Shown: positions 1-10,644, numbered from the stretch's first letter. The stretch: 64,000 nucleotides of DNA from CAVTAV01 sp963732795 (GCA_963732795.1 CAVTAV010000006.1:868001-932000); one strand, 5' to 3'. Notes: a model not told the origin generated them from the sequence alone. A program made the numbers and translations.

Positions 1-74
1 TCCGCCGTGATCGCCGGCTGCCCCTCGGCGCGAATCGTCTCGGCGCGGGAGTCGGCGGGGTCGGCAAGCGCCAT
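1..74 (-). CDS. 5' end of an unidentified protein, truncated by the window edge
   Basis: An open frame on the minus strand starts with ATG at 74-72 and runs off the left edge with no stop, giving about 24 residues beginning MALADPADSRAETIR. It would be divergent from the zinc-finger gene, with about 120 bases between the two starts. The fragment is too short to assign to a family, and it may be a chance frame in GC-rich DNA. Confidence 0.3.
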   Translation of the reverse strand, partial: MALADPADSRAETIRAEGQPAITA

Positions 75-194
75 GCGGCCTCCATCGGGATCGGTTGATT
101 GCGGCGGCGCAATGGGTATCATCCGGTCAGCCGATCGGTCAATCTTCAGGCCGGATCGCGCGCCGTCTGCCGCAACACCTATAGGATAGAGGAT

Positions 195-380
195 ATGTCG
201 AAGGAACCGCCCGAAACGATCGAGGCCGACTCGCGGGTCGTCGCCTGCGACGGCGGGGAAGGGCCGCTCGGTCATCCCCGCGTCTATCTGAACATGGGCG
301 ACGACCAGAGCGTCGACTGCCCCTATTGCGGACGCCATTTCGTGCTGAAGGCCGGGGCCAAGGCCTCCGCCGGGCATTGA
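195..380 (+). CDS. zinc-finger domain protein, zf-CHCC type
   Basis: A 61-residue protein starting at ATG 195. The core pattern is a Cys (VVACDGGEGPLGHPRVYL), a conserved GHPRVYLNM stretch with a His, then CPYCGRHF. This is the Cys-His-Cys-Cys zinc site of the small zf-CHCC family, which is related to the NDUFS6 subunit of mitochondrial complex I. The precise role of the bacterial proteins is not settled. Its TGA (378-380) overlaps the proposed TTG start of polA (377-379), so the two are probably translationally coupled. Confidence 0.85.
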   Translation: MSKEPPETIEADSRVVACDGGEGPLGHPRVYLNMGDDQSVDCPYCGRHFVLKAGAKASAGH

Positions 381-3170
381 CCGACAAGGCCGACTCCTCG
401 CCCACGCGCCCGGACCACGTCTATCTGATCGACGGCTCCGGCTTCATCTTCCGCGCCTATTATGCGCTCCGCATCGCGCCGAGAAGCGACGGCACCCCGA
501 TCAACGCGGTGCTCGGCTTCTGCAACATGCTTTACAAGCTTCTGGAGGACAGCCGCGACGGCGACCAGCCGACCCATGTCGCCGTGATCTTCGATACCGC
601 GCGCAAGACCTTCCGCAACGACATCTACAAGGACTACAAGGCCAACCGCGCCGAGCCGCCCGAGGATCTGATCCCGCAGTTCTCGATGATCCGGGACGCC
701 GTGCGCGCCTTCAACGTGCCCTCGATCGAGCTCGCCGGCTTCGAGGCCGACGACCTGATCGCGACCTATGCCCGCGAGGCGCGGAAGAAAGGCGCGACCG
801 TCACCATCGTCTCGGCCGACAAGGACCTGATGCAGCTCGTCGGCGAGGGTGTCGACATGCTCGATACAATGAAGAACCGGCGGATCGGCCCCGACGAGGT
901 GGTCGAAAAATTCGGCGTCGGGCCGGAAAAGGTCGTGGACGTCCAGAGCCTCGCCGGCGATTCGACCGACAATGTGCCGGGCATTCCCGGCATCGGCATC
1001 AAGACCGCAGCCGAGCTGATCAAGGAATATGGCGATCTCGACACGCTCCTCGCGCGCGCCGAAGAGATCAAGCAGCCGAAGCGCCGGGAAAGCCTGATCG
1101 AGAAGGCCGACATGGCCCGCGTCTCCCGCGAGCTCGTCCGGCTCAGGCAGGACGTGCCGCTGGAGGTGCCGCTCGACGATCTCAAGGTCCGGCATTTCGA
1201 TCCCGGGATGCTGATCCCGTTCCTCGACGAGATGGAGTTCAAGCAGCTCAAGGAACGGGTTGCCGCGCGCCACGATTTCGATATCAGCGAGCCCGCCGCG
1301 GCCAAAGAGGAAGCGAAGGCCGAGCGCGCCTATGAATGCGTGCAGACCTTGGAGGCGCTCGACGATTGGATCGAGCGGGCGCGTAAGGCCGGGCTCGTCG
1401 CGGTCGATACCGAAACGACCTCGCTCAATGTCATGCGCGGCCGGCTGGTCGGCGTCTCGCTCTCGGTCGAGCCCGGCTCGGCCTGCTACATCCCGCTCAG
1501 CCACGGCGATGCGAAAGGCGACGGCGCGCTCGATTTCGAGGGCGGGCGGCCCGATCAGATCCCGCTCGACGAGGCGATCGAGCGGCTGAAGGTGCTGCTG
1601 GAGGATCCGGCCGTCCTGAAGGTCGGCCAGAACCTCAAATTCGATATGCTGGTGTTCCTGAAGCACGGCATCCGGGTCTCGCCCATCGACGACACGATGC
1701 TGTTGTCCTACGTGCTCGAATTGGGGCTTCACGGTCACGGCATGGATGAGCTGTCCGATATGCATCTCGGGATCCGGCCGATCAAATTCGAGGACGTAAC
1801 CGGCACGGGCCGGAACAAGATCACCTTCGATCAGGTGCCCCTCGATAAGGCCACCGAATATGCCGCGGAGGACGCGGACATCACGCTCAAGCTCTATCAA
1901 GTGCTGAAACCCCAGATCCTGGAGCGCCGGATGACGCGCGTCTATGAGACGCTGGAACGCCGAATGCCCGAAACGCTCGCCGATATGGAATTTGCCGGGG
2001 TCAAGGTCGACCCCGACATCCTGCGGCGGCTTTCCAACGACTTCGCCCACGAGATCGCCGATCTCGAGAAGCAGATCCACAAGCTCGCCGGCCATTCCTT
2101 CAATATCGGCTCGCCCAAGCAGCTCGGCGAAGTGCTGTTCGACGAAATGAGCCTGGAGGGCGGCAAGAAGGGCAAGACCGGCGCTTACGGCACCGGCGCG
2201 GACGTGCTCGAAGGGCTCGCGGCCCAGGGCCATGATCTTCCCGCCCGGGTGCTCGACTGGCGGCAGGTCTCGAAGCTCAAAAGCACCTATACCGACACGC
2301 TCGTCCACGAGATCAATGCCGAGACCGGCCGCATCCACACCTCCTATTCCCTCGCCGCAACGTCGACCGGCCGGCTGTCCTCGAACGATCCCAATCTCCA
2401 GAACATTCCAATCCGCACGCCCGAAGGCCGCCAGATCCGCACCGCCTTCGTCGCCGAGAAGGGCCACAAGCTGGTCTCGGCGGATTACAGCCAGATCGAG
2501 CTCCGGCTCCTCGCCCATGTCGCCGAGATCGACGCGCTTCTCCATGCCCTGACCCACGGCATCGATATACATGCCATGACCGCGAGCGAGGTCTTCGGGG
2601 TGCCGGTCGAGGGGATGCCGTCCGAGGTGCGCCGGCGCGCCAAGGCGATCAATTTCGGCATCATCTACGGCATCAGCGCCTTCGGCCTCGCCAATCAGCT
2701 CGGCATCTCGCGCGGCGAGGCGGGAGATTACATCAAGGCCTATTTCAAGAAGTTCCCCGGCATCCGCGCCTATATGGACTCGACCATCGAGTTCTGCCGC
2801 AAGCACGGCTTCGTCGAGACCATCTTCGGCCGGCGCTGCCATATCCGCGGCATCAACGACAAGAACCCGTCCATGCGCTCCTTCTCCGAGCGCGCCGCGA
2901 TCAACGCGCCCCTGCAAGGCTCCGCCGCCGACATCATGCGCCGCGCCATGATCCGCCTGCCGGGCAAGCTTGAGGAGGCCGGGCTCAAGGCCCGGATGCT
3001 CTTGCAAGTCCATGACGAACTGATCTTCGAAGTGCCGGAAGCCGAGGTCGAGAAGACCAAGGATTCTCGTCAAAAAGGAAATGGAGCGCGCCGCCGAACC
3101 CGCCCTCTCGCTTTCGGTGCCCCTCACGGTGCAATGCGGCGTCGGCGACAATTGGGACGAGGCGCACTAG
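377..3170 (+). CDS. polA: DNA polymerase I (one frameshift near the 3' end)
   Basis: Full-length three-domain Pol I of about 930 residues. The 5' nuclease domain fills roughly residues 1-300, with the helix-hairpin-helix GIPGIGIKTA. The 3'-5' exonuclease is intact, with DTET near residue 342. The polymerase has the O-helix (RRRAKAINFGIIYG, near 755), motif A (DYSQIELRLL, near 703) and motif C (VHDELIFEV, near 878). I chose TTG 377 because homologous N-termini begin a few residues before HVYLIDGSGFIFRAYY and because it overlaps the preceding stop. After VEKTK (about 3061) one extra base breaks the frame. Removing it gives ILVKKEMERAAEPALSLS and the normal ending VGDNWDEAH with TAG at 3168-3170. 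Pol I acts in replication and excision repair. Confidence 0.95.
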
Positions 3171-3490
3171 AGCCCATCAAGTCCCTTCTCCCCCGGCGTT
3201 GGATGAGGGGGGCTGCCGGTGGGTCGCGTCTACCGCCGGCCCCCTCACCCAGCTTCGGCTAGGCGCACTTCGTTCGCCAAGCCTGCGCAACCCTCTCCCG
3301 CCGCGGGGAGAGGGGGCTTTCCTTCTTTTGGACGACGGTGTCGAGACTCCTTACGTTCCTGGCCCATGCTGTCCCGAATTGCGGCGCGTCCGCGCGCCCA
3401 CGGAAGCTGCTCCATTATTTTTCAACGATTTAGGGGTATGGCGTGCTTCTTGCAACCGGTTGTTGAGAGTCAGCCGAACGGAGCCGCCGC
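3171..3490 (+). other. intergenic region with a CCCTCTCCC/GGGAGAGGG hairpin
   Basis: No convincing gene is present in these 320 bases. The only clear element is an inverted repeat, CCCTCTCCC at 3291-3299 and GGGAGAGGG at 3306-3314, with a six-base loop. This resembles the simple CT/GA-rich intergenic palindromes common in proteobacteria. No T-tract follows, so it is not a typical intrinsic terminator. The last part should hold the acyltransferase promoter, but I see no convincing -35/-10 pair. Confidence 0.5.
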
Positions 3491-4662
3491 ATGAGCACCA
3501 ATACCGCGAAACTCGTGAATGCGGCCGAAAAGTCCGGCAGCCGGATCGCCATTCTCGACGGGTTCCGGGCGCTCGCGATCGGGCTCGTGATCCTGTTTCA
3601 TTACTCGGTCCGCTGGGCCCCGCCGCGGGATCCGGGCGGCCATTTCCCGGCGGGCGCGCTGTTCGATCATATCCCGCTCTTCACCTATGGCTGGGTCGGC
3701 GTCGAGCTGTTCTTCGTGATTTCGGGCTTCGTGATCCTGATGACCCTGGAGCGCTGCCGCAGCGTGTTCGACTTCGCCGTGCGCCGCTTCGCCCGGCTGT
3801 GGCCGCCGCTTCTGATGGCGGCGATCCTCACCACCCTCGTCATGGCCTGGATCGGCCCGGCCGACTGGCACATCAACCCGATCGATTTTTTCACCAGCAT
3901 GGTGATCGTTCATCCCGACGTGATGAGCCTCCTGCTGCATCACCCGGACATCAAATGGGTCGACGGCGCCTATTGGAGCCTGTTCGTCGAGATTCGTTCT
4001 ATATCCTGGCGGCGGTCGTCTATCTGATCGCGCGGCGGCGCTTCGTCGCCTGGTGGCTGGTCTTCCAGATGCTGGCCTATGCCGCCTATCTGGTGGTGCT
4101 GCATGTGCCCGAGCCGAAGTCCATGGGCGCCCTGGCCTTCCAGACCTTACTGTTCCCGCGCTACATGCCCTATTTCACGCTCGGTGTCTGCATCTTCGAG
4201 ATCTATTCGAGCGGCGCTCTCCGTCGTGTCGCGATGGCCGGCTGCGCGGTCGCGGCGGCGATGATCCTCTACTCGGCGACGCAGGGCGTTCTCACGGGCG
4301 AGGGGGATACCATTCTCGGCTTCGTCATCGCGAATGTGCTGATCCTGGGACTGTTCTATCTCTTCACGATCGATCATCCCGCGCTATGGATTTTCAAGCT
4401 TCGCCCGATCGTGCTTTTGGGCCAGGCTTCCTATTCTCTTTATCTGATTCACCAGCAGATCGGCATCGCGGTCATGAGCAAGGCGGTCGCACTCGGCGTG
4501 CCCTATCTGGTCATCCTGCCGATCACCATCGCGGGGGTGACGATCGCCGCGGTGCTGCTGTTCAAGCTCTGGGAAAACCCGGCCAAGAGCCGGATCCTGA
4601 AATGGTCGAAGCGGCCGACGGCCGCCCTGGATCGTCGCCTGCGCTGGCTGACCTACGCCTAG
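3491..4662 (+). CDS. acyltransferase 3 family membrane protein (one frameshift)
   Basis: An integral membrane O-acyltransferase of about 390 residues. The N-terminus has the family signature RIAILDGFRALAIGLVILFHY with the conserved His, then GVELFFVISGFVI and an arginine-rich FAVRRFARLWPP. The motif WSLFVEIRFYIL near 3995 is interrupted by loss of one base; restoring it joins the two frames. At least eight hydrophobic segments follow, ending with the family-typical LGQASYSLYLIHQ. Such enzymes acylate exopolysaccharide, LPS or other periplasmic glycans. The acceptor cannot be read from the sequence, and neighbours give no clue. The start is ATG 3491. Confidence 0.88.
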
Positions 4663-4668
4663 ACTCGA

Positions 4669-5106
4669 TTACATCGGGCGGATGGCGGCCGAGGAGATCA
4701 GAACCTTCGCGACATTGGCGCCGAGCACCTTGTCCGTCGCGCTCTGGAGGATCGCGCCGAGCTGGCCGAGATTGACCGGTCGGCGGAGGTCGGTGCGCAT
4801 GCCGGCATAACGGCTCACGCTGCGGAAATAGGCGTCCCGGAGCAGCGGCTGGTGCTCGGTCACGTCGCTGTGCTTGTCGGGTTCGCTCACTTCAAGACTC
4901 AAGGTCACGGTCATGATGCCGCGCACCCGCTGATTCCCGAAGATCGTGACGTTGAGATCGTCGAGCTTGATATAGGGCGAGGGCGCCTTCTCCTCGCCAT
5001 GCCCTTCGGCATAGACTGGCGCTGCCGCGACGCTGACCCATGACAATGCCGCCGCGGCCGCCGCAACGCGCAGCGCGTTTCCCACTTTCCTTCGGGCCCC
5101 CCACAT
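4669..5106 (-). CDS. FliL-like exported protein
   Basis: A 145-residue protein with a signal sequence or N-terminal anchor at about residues 8-33, ending VAAAPVYAEG. The mature part (YIKLDDLNVTIFGNQRVRG, LSLEVSEPD, LLRDAYFRSVSRY, ending VLISSAAIRPM) follows the pattern of FliL, the basal-body protein that modulates flagellar motor torque: a hydrophobic strand, an rDa motif, then a terminal strand. The family match is weak but consistent. It starts 13 bases after the FlaEY-like gene on the same strand, so the two are probably co-transcribed. That context supports a flagellar role. Confidence 0.55.
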   Translation of the reverse strand: MWGARRKVGNALRVAAAAAALSWVSVAAAPVYAEGHGEEKAPSPYIKLDDLNVTIFGNQRVRGIMTVTLSLEVSEPDKHSDVTEHQPLLRDAYFRSVSRYAGMRTDLRRPVNLGQLGAILQSATDKVLGANVAKVLISSAAIRPM

Positions 5107-5119
5107 GGGCAGTGTCCTC

Positions 5120-8072
5120 CTAAGCTGATTGTCCGGCGGTCAGGCGTGTGAGCCCGGCCCTGTAGTTCGCGAGCTGGGCCTGCAGATAGGCCGGCACCGG
5201 TCCCGAGGCGGCTTTCTGCTTCTTGAGCGCTTCGACGGTAGGATCGGGATTGAGCTGGCGATAGGCGGATTGGATCGACCCGATCGCCTTGTTGATCGCG
5301 GAGATCGCGTTCTTCGCGGCGTCGTGGCTGTTGAGATTGAGCAGGTTGCTGAGACCGAGGCCGAAGATGAAGTCGGTGGGATCGGTCGAGCTCGAGGAGC
5401 TGGACGAGCTGGACGAGCTGGAGCTCGAACTCGACGGCGAGTCGCCGGTGAGCGTCGTATCGCTCTTCAGCTTTGTGGGGTCGAGGCCGAGGCCTTTGAG
5501 GGCGTCGTGATCGCCCTCGCCGGGGATGATGTCGATCGATGCGCCGCGCAGCGCCTTGATCACCAGCGACGGCCCGGTCTCGGTGTCGCTGCTGTAGGAA
5601 TCGACATAGAGGAACGAGGCGCGTTTGATCTTCAAGGCGAGCGTGGTGAAGGTGTCGCCCTTATCGATCGTGATCTTCTTCTTCGCGCCGCCGTTGACGG
5701 ACACATAGAAATAGTCGCCTTCGCGGAGGCTGGTCTGGGACAGGATCGAGCGGTCCTGGTTGCCGTTGACCTCGCCCGACGGGCAGGCCGAGCGTAGACA
5801 GCACCGAGGAGCCCTGATCGGTATAGGCGATGCCCGTCGCGGCGTTGCCGGTCGCGGACCGGCCGAACTGGTGAACCCATTGGGTCGCGCCGCTGGAGGC
5901 GTCGAGTGCTGTCGCAAAGGCGTCGGTTGCGCCCGACTGGGTCTGGCCGGGAAGCGTGCCGTCGGTGCTGCCGGTGAGATAGACATTGCCGCCGCCGAGG
6001 GCGAGTCCCGTGACGCTGTCCGCGCCCGAGGTACCGACATAGTTGGTCCAGCTCGCGCTGGCCGAGCCGCCGTTGTCGGCGATCTTGGTGACATAGCCGT
6101 CGCGGCCGCCGCTATAGCCGTTGAGGGTGGTTCCGGCGAGGCTGCCCGACGCGGTGGTGCCGCCGACATAGATCGAGCCGTCGGAGCCGACCTTGACCCC
6201 GGCGACGGTGCCGCCCTGGGTGTCGCCGAGATCCACCGACCACAAGGTGTTGCTCAAATTGGTGGCGTCGAGCTTGCGCACGACGGCATGGCCGTCCTCG
6301 ATGCCGGCGACCACCAGATTGCCGTCCGAGGCGACCGCCAATCCGCCCGCGCGGTCAAGGCCCGCGGTGCCGAACTGGGTCGAATCGGACTGGGAGCCGT
6401 CCGAGCCCGAGAGCTTGATGACATAGCTGTCCGCGCCGCCGGCATTGGTCGCGCTGGCGTTGATCGCGCCCGAGACATAGCCGCCGAAATAGACATTGCC
6501 GGCGGCGTCCGTGGTGAGGCTCGTCGCCCGGTCGGCGGCGACGGCGTTGACCTGCTGGGTCCACAGCTCCTCGCCGCCCGAGGAATATTTGGAGACGAAG
6601 CTGTCGACACTGTCGATCTCGGCCGAGGCGGTCAGGTTGTCGGGGGTGGAGCCGGCGATGACGACGTTGTCGTTCGAATCCACCGTGATCGCGCCGGGAT
6701 TGGATTCGGTGGTCGCGCCGACGAGACGCTGCCAGACGAGCTGGCCGGTCGAATCGTATTTGCTGAGATAGACGTCCTGGCCGTTGGCGGAGCGGTTGAT
6801 TTCGCTGCCGAGATCGCCCGCGGTCGCGCCGAGGACATAGACATTGCCCTGGGAATCCGTCGCGCTTGCCGACGTCGTGGTCTTGGCGAGGGTCGGCTCG
6901 GTCGGGATGTCGGCTTTGACGGCCGCTTTGGGATCGGTGCTGGAGCTCGAACTTGAGCTGGAGCTTGAACTTGAGCTCGTATCGGTGGTCTGGCCGAGCT
7001 GGCCGGGCGCGAGGCCGGCGATCGTGGTGCGGAACGCGCTGGTCGGACCGCTGCCGTCGACATTGTCGAGCTTGGTCAAGAAGCCGGACTGGTCGCCCCC
7101 GGTGAGCGGCGTCGAGGTGCCGGTGACATAGACCGACGGCGTGGCGCCGGCCGCGCTCAGGCTGACCTGCTCGACGATCGACGGGACGACCTTGAACGAA
7201 TAGAGGCCGTCGCCCGTCGAATCGACCGTGAAATAGGAGGTGTATTTCTGGACCGGGTTGCCGTTGTCGTCGAAGACCGGATTGCCGTCCGTGTCGGTCG
7301 CCTGGACCGCGTGAATCTGCTGATTGATGTAGTTGACGATGTTTTGCATCGACAGCGGCCCGGAGATGTTCGAGAGATCGATCTGGAAATCCTGGGACGT
7401 CGTGCCTTTGGTCATGGTGACCGTGAACTGCTCCGTGCCGGTCAGGCCGGAAATCGCGGTGTCCTTGTCGGCGACCTGGATCGGCCGGCCGACATAGCTG
7501 GCCGAATCCTTGCCGAGCGTGGCCAGGCTCTGCTCGTTGTCCGACTTCTCGCCGAACAGCATGGTCAGCTTGTCCGGCGAATAGGTCGACAGGAAGTCGC
7601 GGATTTGTGACAGGCCGGTCTGGAACTGTTTGTCGATCGAGCCGAGCGCGGCGCTCGGCACCGTGTCCTGAGAGGCGTATTGCGCCAGCGACAGGAGCGA
7701 CGACATGCCGTTGAACAGAGCGAACAGCTCCTTGTAGTCCGCATTGCCGTTCGCGTTCTGGACGCTCGGGGCATTGACGTCGACGAAATTGGAGAGCTTC
7801 TTGGCGGCGACATAGGCCGAGGTGACCGACTTCGCCTTGGTGCCGAGTTCCCAAGGCGGCGTCACCCCGTTCTTTTTCGCGCCGTTCGCGCCGCTCGACG
7901 ATCCGGAGGTCGTGTTGGCGCCGCCGGAGCCCGCGGCGCTCTGGGCGAGCTGGGCCGAATAATTGGCGGTCAGGAGATCGCTGCTGATGGTGATGGGCGT
8001 GAACGTGGGGGCGGAGTTCGTCCCGAACGAGCTCCCGATCGTCAGCCCATTAAGCGAGGTGATACTCGTCAC
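5120..8072 (-). CDS. FlaEY-like protein with SBBP beta-propeller repeats (one frameshift)
   Basis: About 983 residues, starting at GTG 8072. The N-terminal third (about 1-365) is Ser/Thr/Asn-rich with no recognised fold. About residues 395-780 hold at least six SBBP-type repeats with the pattern DSxGNVYVxGxT, for example DSQGNVYVLGAT, DAAGNVYFGGYV and GGGNVYLTGSTDG, expected to form a beta-propeller. The propeller is bracketed by two poly-Ser linkers, each followed by TDP. The architecture resembles Caulobacter FlaEY, a regulator of flagellin expression and filament assembly. One extra base near 5778 splits the frame; removing it joins STLGLP to SGEVNGNQDRS. The C-terminus (LANYRAGLTRLTAG) is helical. 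It could instead be an exported adhesin-like protein. Confidence 0.6.
5388..5438 (-). repeat. serine-codon repeat, second poly-Ser linker
   Basis: About 17 consecutive serine codons in the FlaEY-like gene, encoded by mixed AGC, TCG and TCC codons in a degenerate GAGCTCGAG/CTGGACGAG-type repeat. The run is followed by TDPTDF. Confidence 0.85.
6937..6979 (-). repeat. serine-codon repeat, first poly-Ser linker
   Basis: About 13 consecutive serine codons, again mixed AGC/TCA/TCG-type codons, lying between the N-terminal region and the SBBP repeats. It is followed by TDPKAAV. The mixed codons argue for selection on serine content rather than simple slippage. Confidence 0.85.
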
Positions 8073-8138
8073 CCTGTCCCTCGATCCCTTGCGACGGCCA
8101 AACGCAAATCTGCCGTCAGGGCCGAGTGTCGGGGATCA

Positions 8139-8158
8139 GGTTTAAGGAAGGTTTAAGG
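8139..8158 (-). promoter_or_regulatory. tandem CCTTAAACC repeat upstream of the FlaEY-like gene
   Basis: CCTTAAACC occurs twice, separated by TT, about 70-90 bases upstream of the GTG start at 8072. It lies in the 139-base gap that should contain the promoter. It could be an activator site, but no factor is recognisable. Confidence 0.3.
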
Positions 8159-8211
8159 ATTCACGCCCGATTCCCGCGATTCCCGAGGATTTCCGCGGCA
8201 TTTCGGCGCAA

Positions 8212-9055
8212 TTAGGCGAAGAACGCGATGACCCGCACCTCGATGCTCCGGCGGGGCGGAGCGTCCGGGCGCGTCGAGGGATCGATAAAGGCGGAATGGG
8301 CGGGGAAGCGGGCCGGCCCCGTTCGGTCGGAATCATAAACTTTGAGCAGCAGGGCCTCGTCCGGCCTCAGGTTGCGGACATAGGACCACCGATGGTCGGG
8401 ATTGTAGCGGAGCGCATAGGTCTGGCCCGTGCGGCCTTCGTAATGCATCAAGGTGGTGATGAGGTCGTCCGGGGCGATCGACCGGGCGTCGCACATGCCG
8501 AGCGGGCGATCCTCGGCCGGATAGGTCACCGGCTTCCAGACATTGATGAAGGCGACGCGCCGGGAAAGCAGATCCTCGGCCTCATCCGTGCCCATGAGAA
8601 TCCTTGACGCGTTGCGGACCCGACACTTCCGTGTAGTCGTTATGCACGACCGGCACGACGTCGCGGAGAAAATATTCTTCCCGGTCGACCGCGGGCGTCC
8701 GGAAATCATGGTCGAAGGCGACGACCCGTTTGGCCCCGATCGCTTCCCGCACGAGCCGCTCCATCGCCGGATAGAAACGTGACTGAACCTCCTCGGCCGC
8801 GGCGCCGAAGGCGATATCGGCCGGGCAATCGACCACCTCGAAACCCTGGACATCGACCGACAGAGACTCCGCCGTCCCGCGGATGTCGGTGATCGGAACC
8901 TCGCGCGGGTCCATGATCACCGGCTTCCGCACCACTTCCGGCCCGGGGTCGTAGAAATAGCGCTCGGATTCTCCCGGCTTCTCGCCGGAATAATTCATGG
9001 TCGCGGTGACCGAGTGGCTCGGCGTGGACTTTGAGGGTCGTACTGGTGCGGTCAC
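8212..9055 (-). CDS. CmcJ/NvfI-type oxidoreductase or methyltransferase-like protein (one frameshift)
   Basis: About 280 residues. It shows the family's features in order: ERYFYDPGPE near the N-terminus, AMERLVREAIGAKRVVAFDH, then VHNDYTEVSGPQRVKD, VAFINVWKPV, PLGMCDARS, YNPDHRWSYV and DEALLLKVYDS. These match the CmcJ/NvfI/AsaB-like proteins known from secondary metabolism, which include oxygenases and were once called methyltransferases. The frame changes near 8598, within RVKD/LL; removing one base restores a single protein. The start is ATG 9055 or ATG 8998. The substrate is unknown, and no biosynthetic cluster surrounds it. Confidence 0.75.
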
Positions 9056-9059
9056 GATT

Positions 9060-9302
9060 TCAGTGGCGGTTGTCGTAATCGATCCCGGCCTGGACCTCGT
9101 CGATCGCGTTCCGGATCATTCGCAAGGCCCTGACCCGATGGCCGCCTTTGTCGCGGCTGGCGTCCTCGAGCAGGGACTGGGCCGATCTCAGATGGTCGAG
9201 CGCGTCATGCATCTTGCTCTGGCGATCGGCATAGGCCTGGCCGGTCAGGAACGCGGTTACCATAAGGCCCGCGCAAAGCGCGGCGATCAAGCTTCGTTTC
9301 AT
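9060..9302 (-). CDS. small exported helical protein
   Basis: About 80 residues. The start is ATG 9302 (MKRSLIAALCAGLMV), placed 7 bases after GGAGG; an upstream ATG abuts the Shine-Dalgarno sequence and is less likely. A clear signal peptide ends at GQAYA. The mature part of about 60 residues is charged and helical (KMHDALDHLRSAQSLLEDA, ALRMIRNAIDEVQAGI) and ends DYDNRH. No function is assigned. It ends 4 bases before the oxidoreductase start, so the two could be co-transcribed. Confidence 0.7.
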   Translation of the reverse strand: MKRSLIAALCAGLMVTAFLTGQAYADRQSKMHDALDHLRSAQSLLEDASRDKGGHRVRALRMIRNAIDEVQAGIDYDNRH

Positions 9303-9403
9303 CGTCATTCCTCCACATGATGTCGCAAAACACGCGGTTACAGACGATAGATGGGAAGAAATCGAGGGAAGCCGAAGCTCCCCCCTCAAGCCAAAGTTGG
9401 CGG

Positions 9404-10435
9404 CTAGTTCGTTTCCCAGCCGGTCGGCGCGTTATAGGGCGCGATAAAGCCCATGGCCTCGATCTCATGGATCTTGCCGTCATAGATCTTGAAGATATGA
9501 GCGGCGGGAAGATCGAACGGATCGAAGTTCATCGTCATCTTGTCGATGCCCGGCACGCCGGTGATGGTCTCTTCCTTCACATCCTGCGGATGGCGAAATT
9601 GGGAGAGGCCGAAGGCGAGCCCGGTCTCGGGATCGGCGATCCACACCCGCACCGGCTCGATCCGTTTGATATAGGTGAACATCCCGCTGCTGATCTGCTT
9701 GGTGCAGCCGAGGAAACCGATCGCGGCGCGGCCCTCGGCGTCGGCCGGCTTTTGCTCGGGCGGCCGGACGGTGATCATGCCGTTCTCGTGACGCTCGCAG
9801 TCGGCGTCGTCGAAGGGCGACGCCTCGCCGTCGTTCGTCACGAGCGCGGTGTAATAGGACGCGCCGATCCTGAGCATGTCGTCGCGCGAGTCGCGGTCGG
9901 CCTCGGGGACGTCGGCCAGGAATACCGGCCGCAGCGTCTGGAGATTCTTCAGATTGTTGTCCGAGAGATTGGCGGCGATCAGATGCTCCATTTCGGTGAT
10001 TTTGCCGTCCACGACCTTGAGCCGGAGCGCCAGCTCGATCGGCTTGTTATCCTGCTGCATCATCCCGATGAAGCCGACCTGCTCGGAGACCGGATCGGGC
10101 ACATAGATCGCGAAAGTCGTCGGCACGGCCGTCGCATTCGTCCATAGGCCCTCGCCGACCTTCATCGCATGGATGTTTTCGACGAACTTGTAGTCGTCGG
10201 CGATCGGCACTTGCGTCGGATCATGGGCCACCAATGCCGCGAGATAGGAATCGACCATGCCCTTCAGGCAATCCCGGTCGCAGGCCGGGGCTGCGGCGGT
10301 CTGGGTCGATTGATCGGCGGCGGGCTGGCTCGCGTCCGAGCTGCTCTGGTCCTGGCTCTGCGAGCATCCCGCAGCCAGCAACCCGGACATGCCGATAACG
10401 GCGGAAAGCCCCGCGATCTTCAACGGTCTCATCAT
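9404..10435 (-). CDS. lipoprotein with NTF2-like (DUF8021-type) domain
   Basis: A 343-residue protein with a lipoprotein signal peptide (SGLLAAGC, lipobox Cys near residue 24) and a Ser/Gln/Ala-rich spacer. The body starts at CDRDCLKGMVDSYLAALVAHDP and contains LALRLKVVDGKITEMEHLIA, a pattern seen in the DUF8021-type NTF2-like proteins of alphaproteobacteria. A second part has VRVWIADPETGLAFG and IYDGKIHEIEAMGF, which looks like a duplicated half. It is probably anchored to a periplasmic-side membrane. The substrate is unknown. Confidence 0.7.
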   Translation of the reverse strand: MMRPLKIAGLSAVIGMSGLLAAGCSQSQDQSSSDASQPAADQSTQTAAAPACDRDCLKGMVDSYLAALVAHDPTQVPIADDYKFVENIHAMKVGEGLWTNATAVPTTFAIYVPDPVSEQVGFIGMMQQDNKPIELALRLKVVDGKITEMEHLIAANLSDNNLKNLQTLRPVFLADVPEADRDSRDDMLRIGASYYTALVTNDGEASPFDDADCERHENGMITVRPPEQKPADAEGRAAIGFLGCTKQISSGMFTYIKRIEPVRVWIADPETGLAFGLSQFRHPQDVKEETITGVPGIDKMTMNFDPFDLPAAHIFKIYDGKIHEIEAMGFIAPYNAPTGWETN

Positions 10436-10644
10436 CGAACTGTCTCCCCTGTGATGGCGCCGGCGGCTGGTTCGTTATGTATTGCTGTTTGCACCCGGCC
10501 GATGGTTAACGCGCGTAGCAGAATAGGAGAGTTTATCGCCCGAATCCAACGTCAAAAACAGAACGCCGGTTCTTTGAGACGGGCCGCGATATACAACCGA
10601 TCGTGCTATTGATAAGATGGCTCGCGACCGATTGGAGCGGCGGG

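Noticed and set aside
323..3151. A 942-codon open frame on the strand opposite polA
   Set aside because: It mirrors the polA codon pattern in GC-rich DNA (every third base G/C suppresses stops), has a low-complexity Asp/Glu/Arg/Leu composition and no recognisable motif; polA is certain.
6937..6979. Short regular repeat that could suggest a CRISPR-like array or a phase-variable tract
   Set aside because: It is a poly-Ser coding run with mixed codons and no spacers; codon heterogeneity makes slippage-driven phase variation unlikely.
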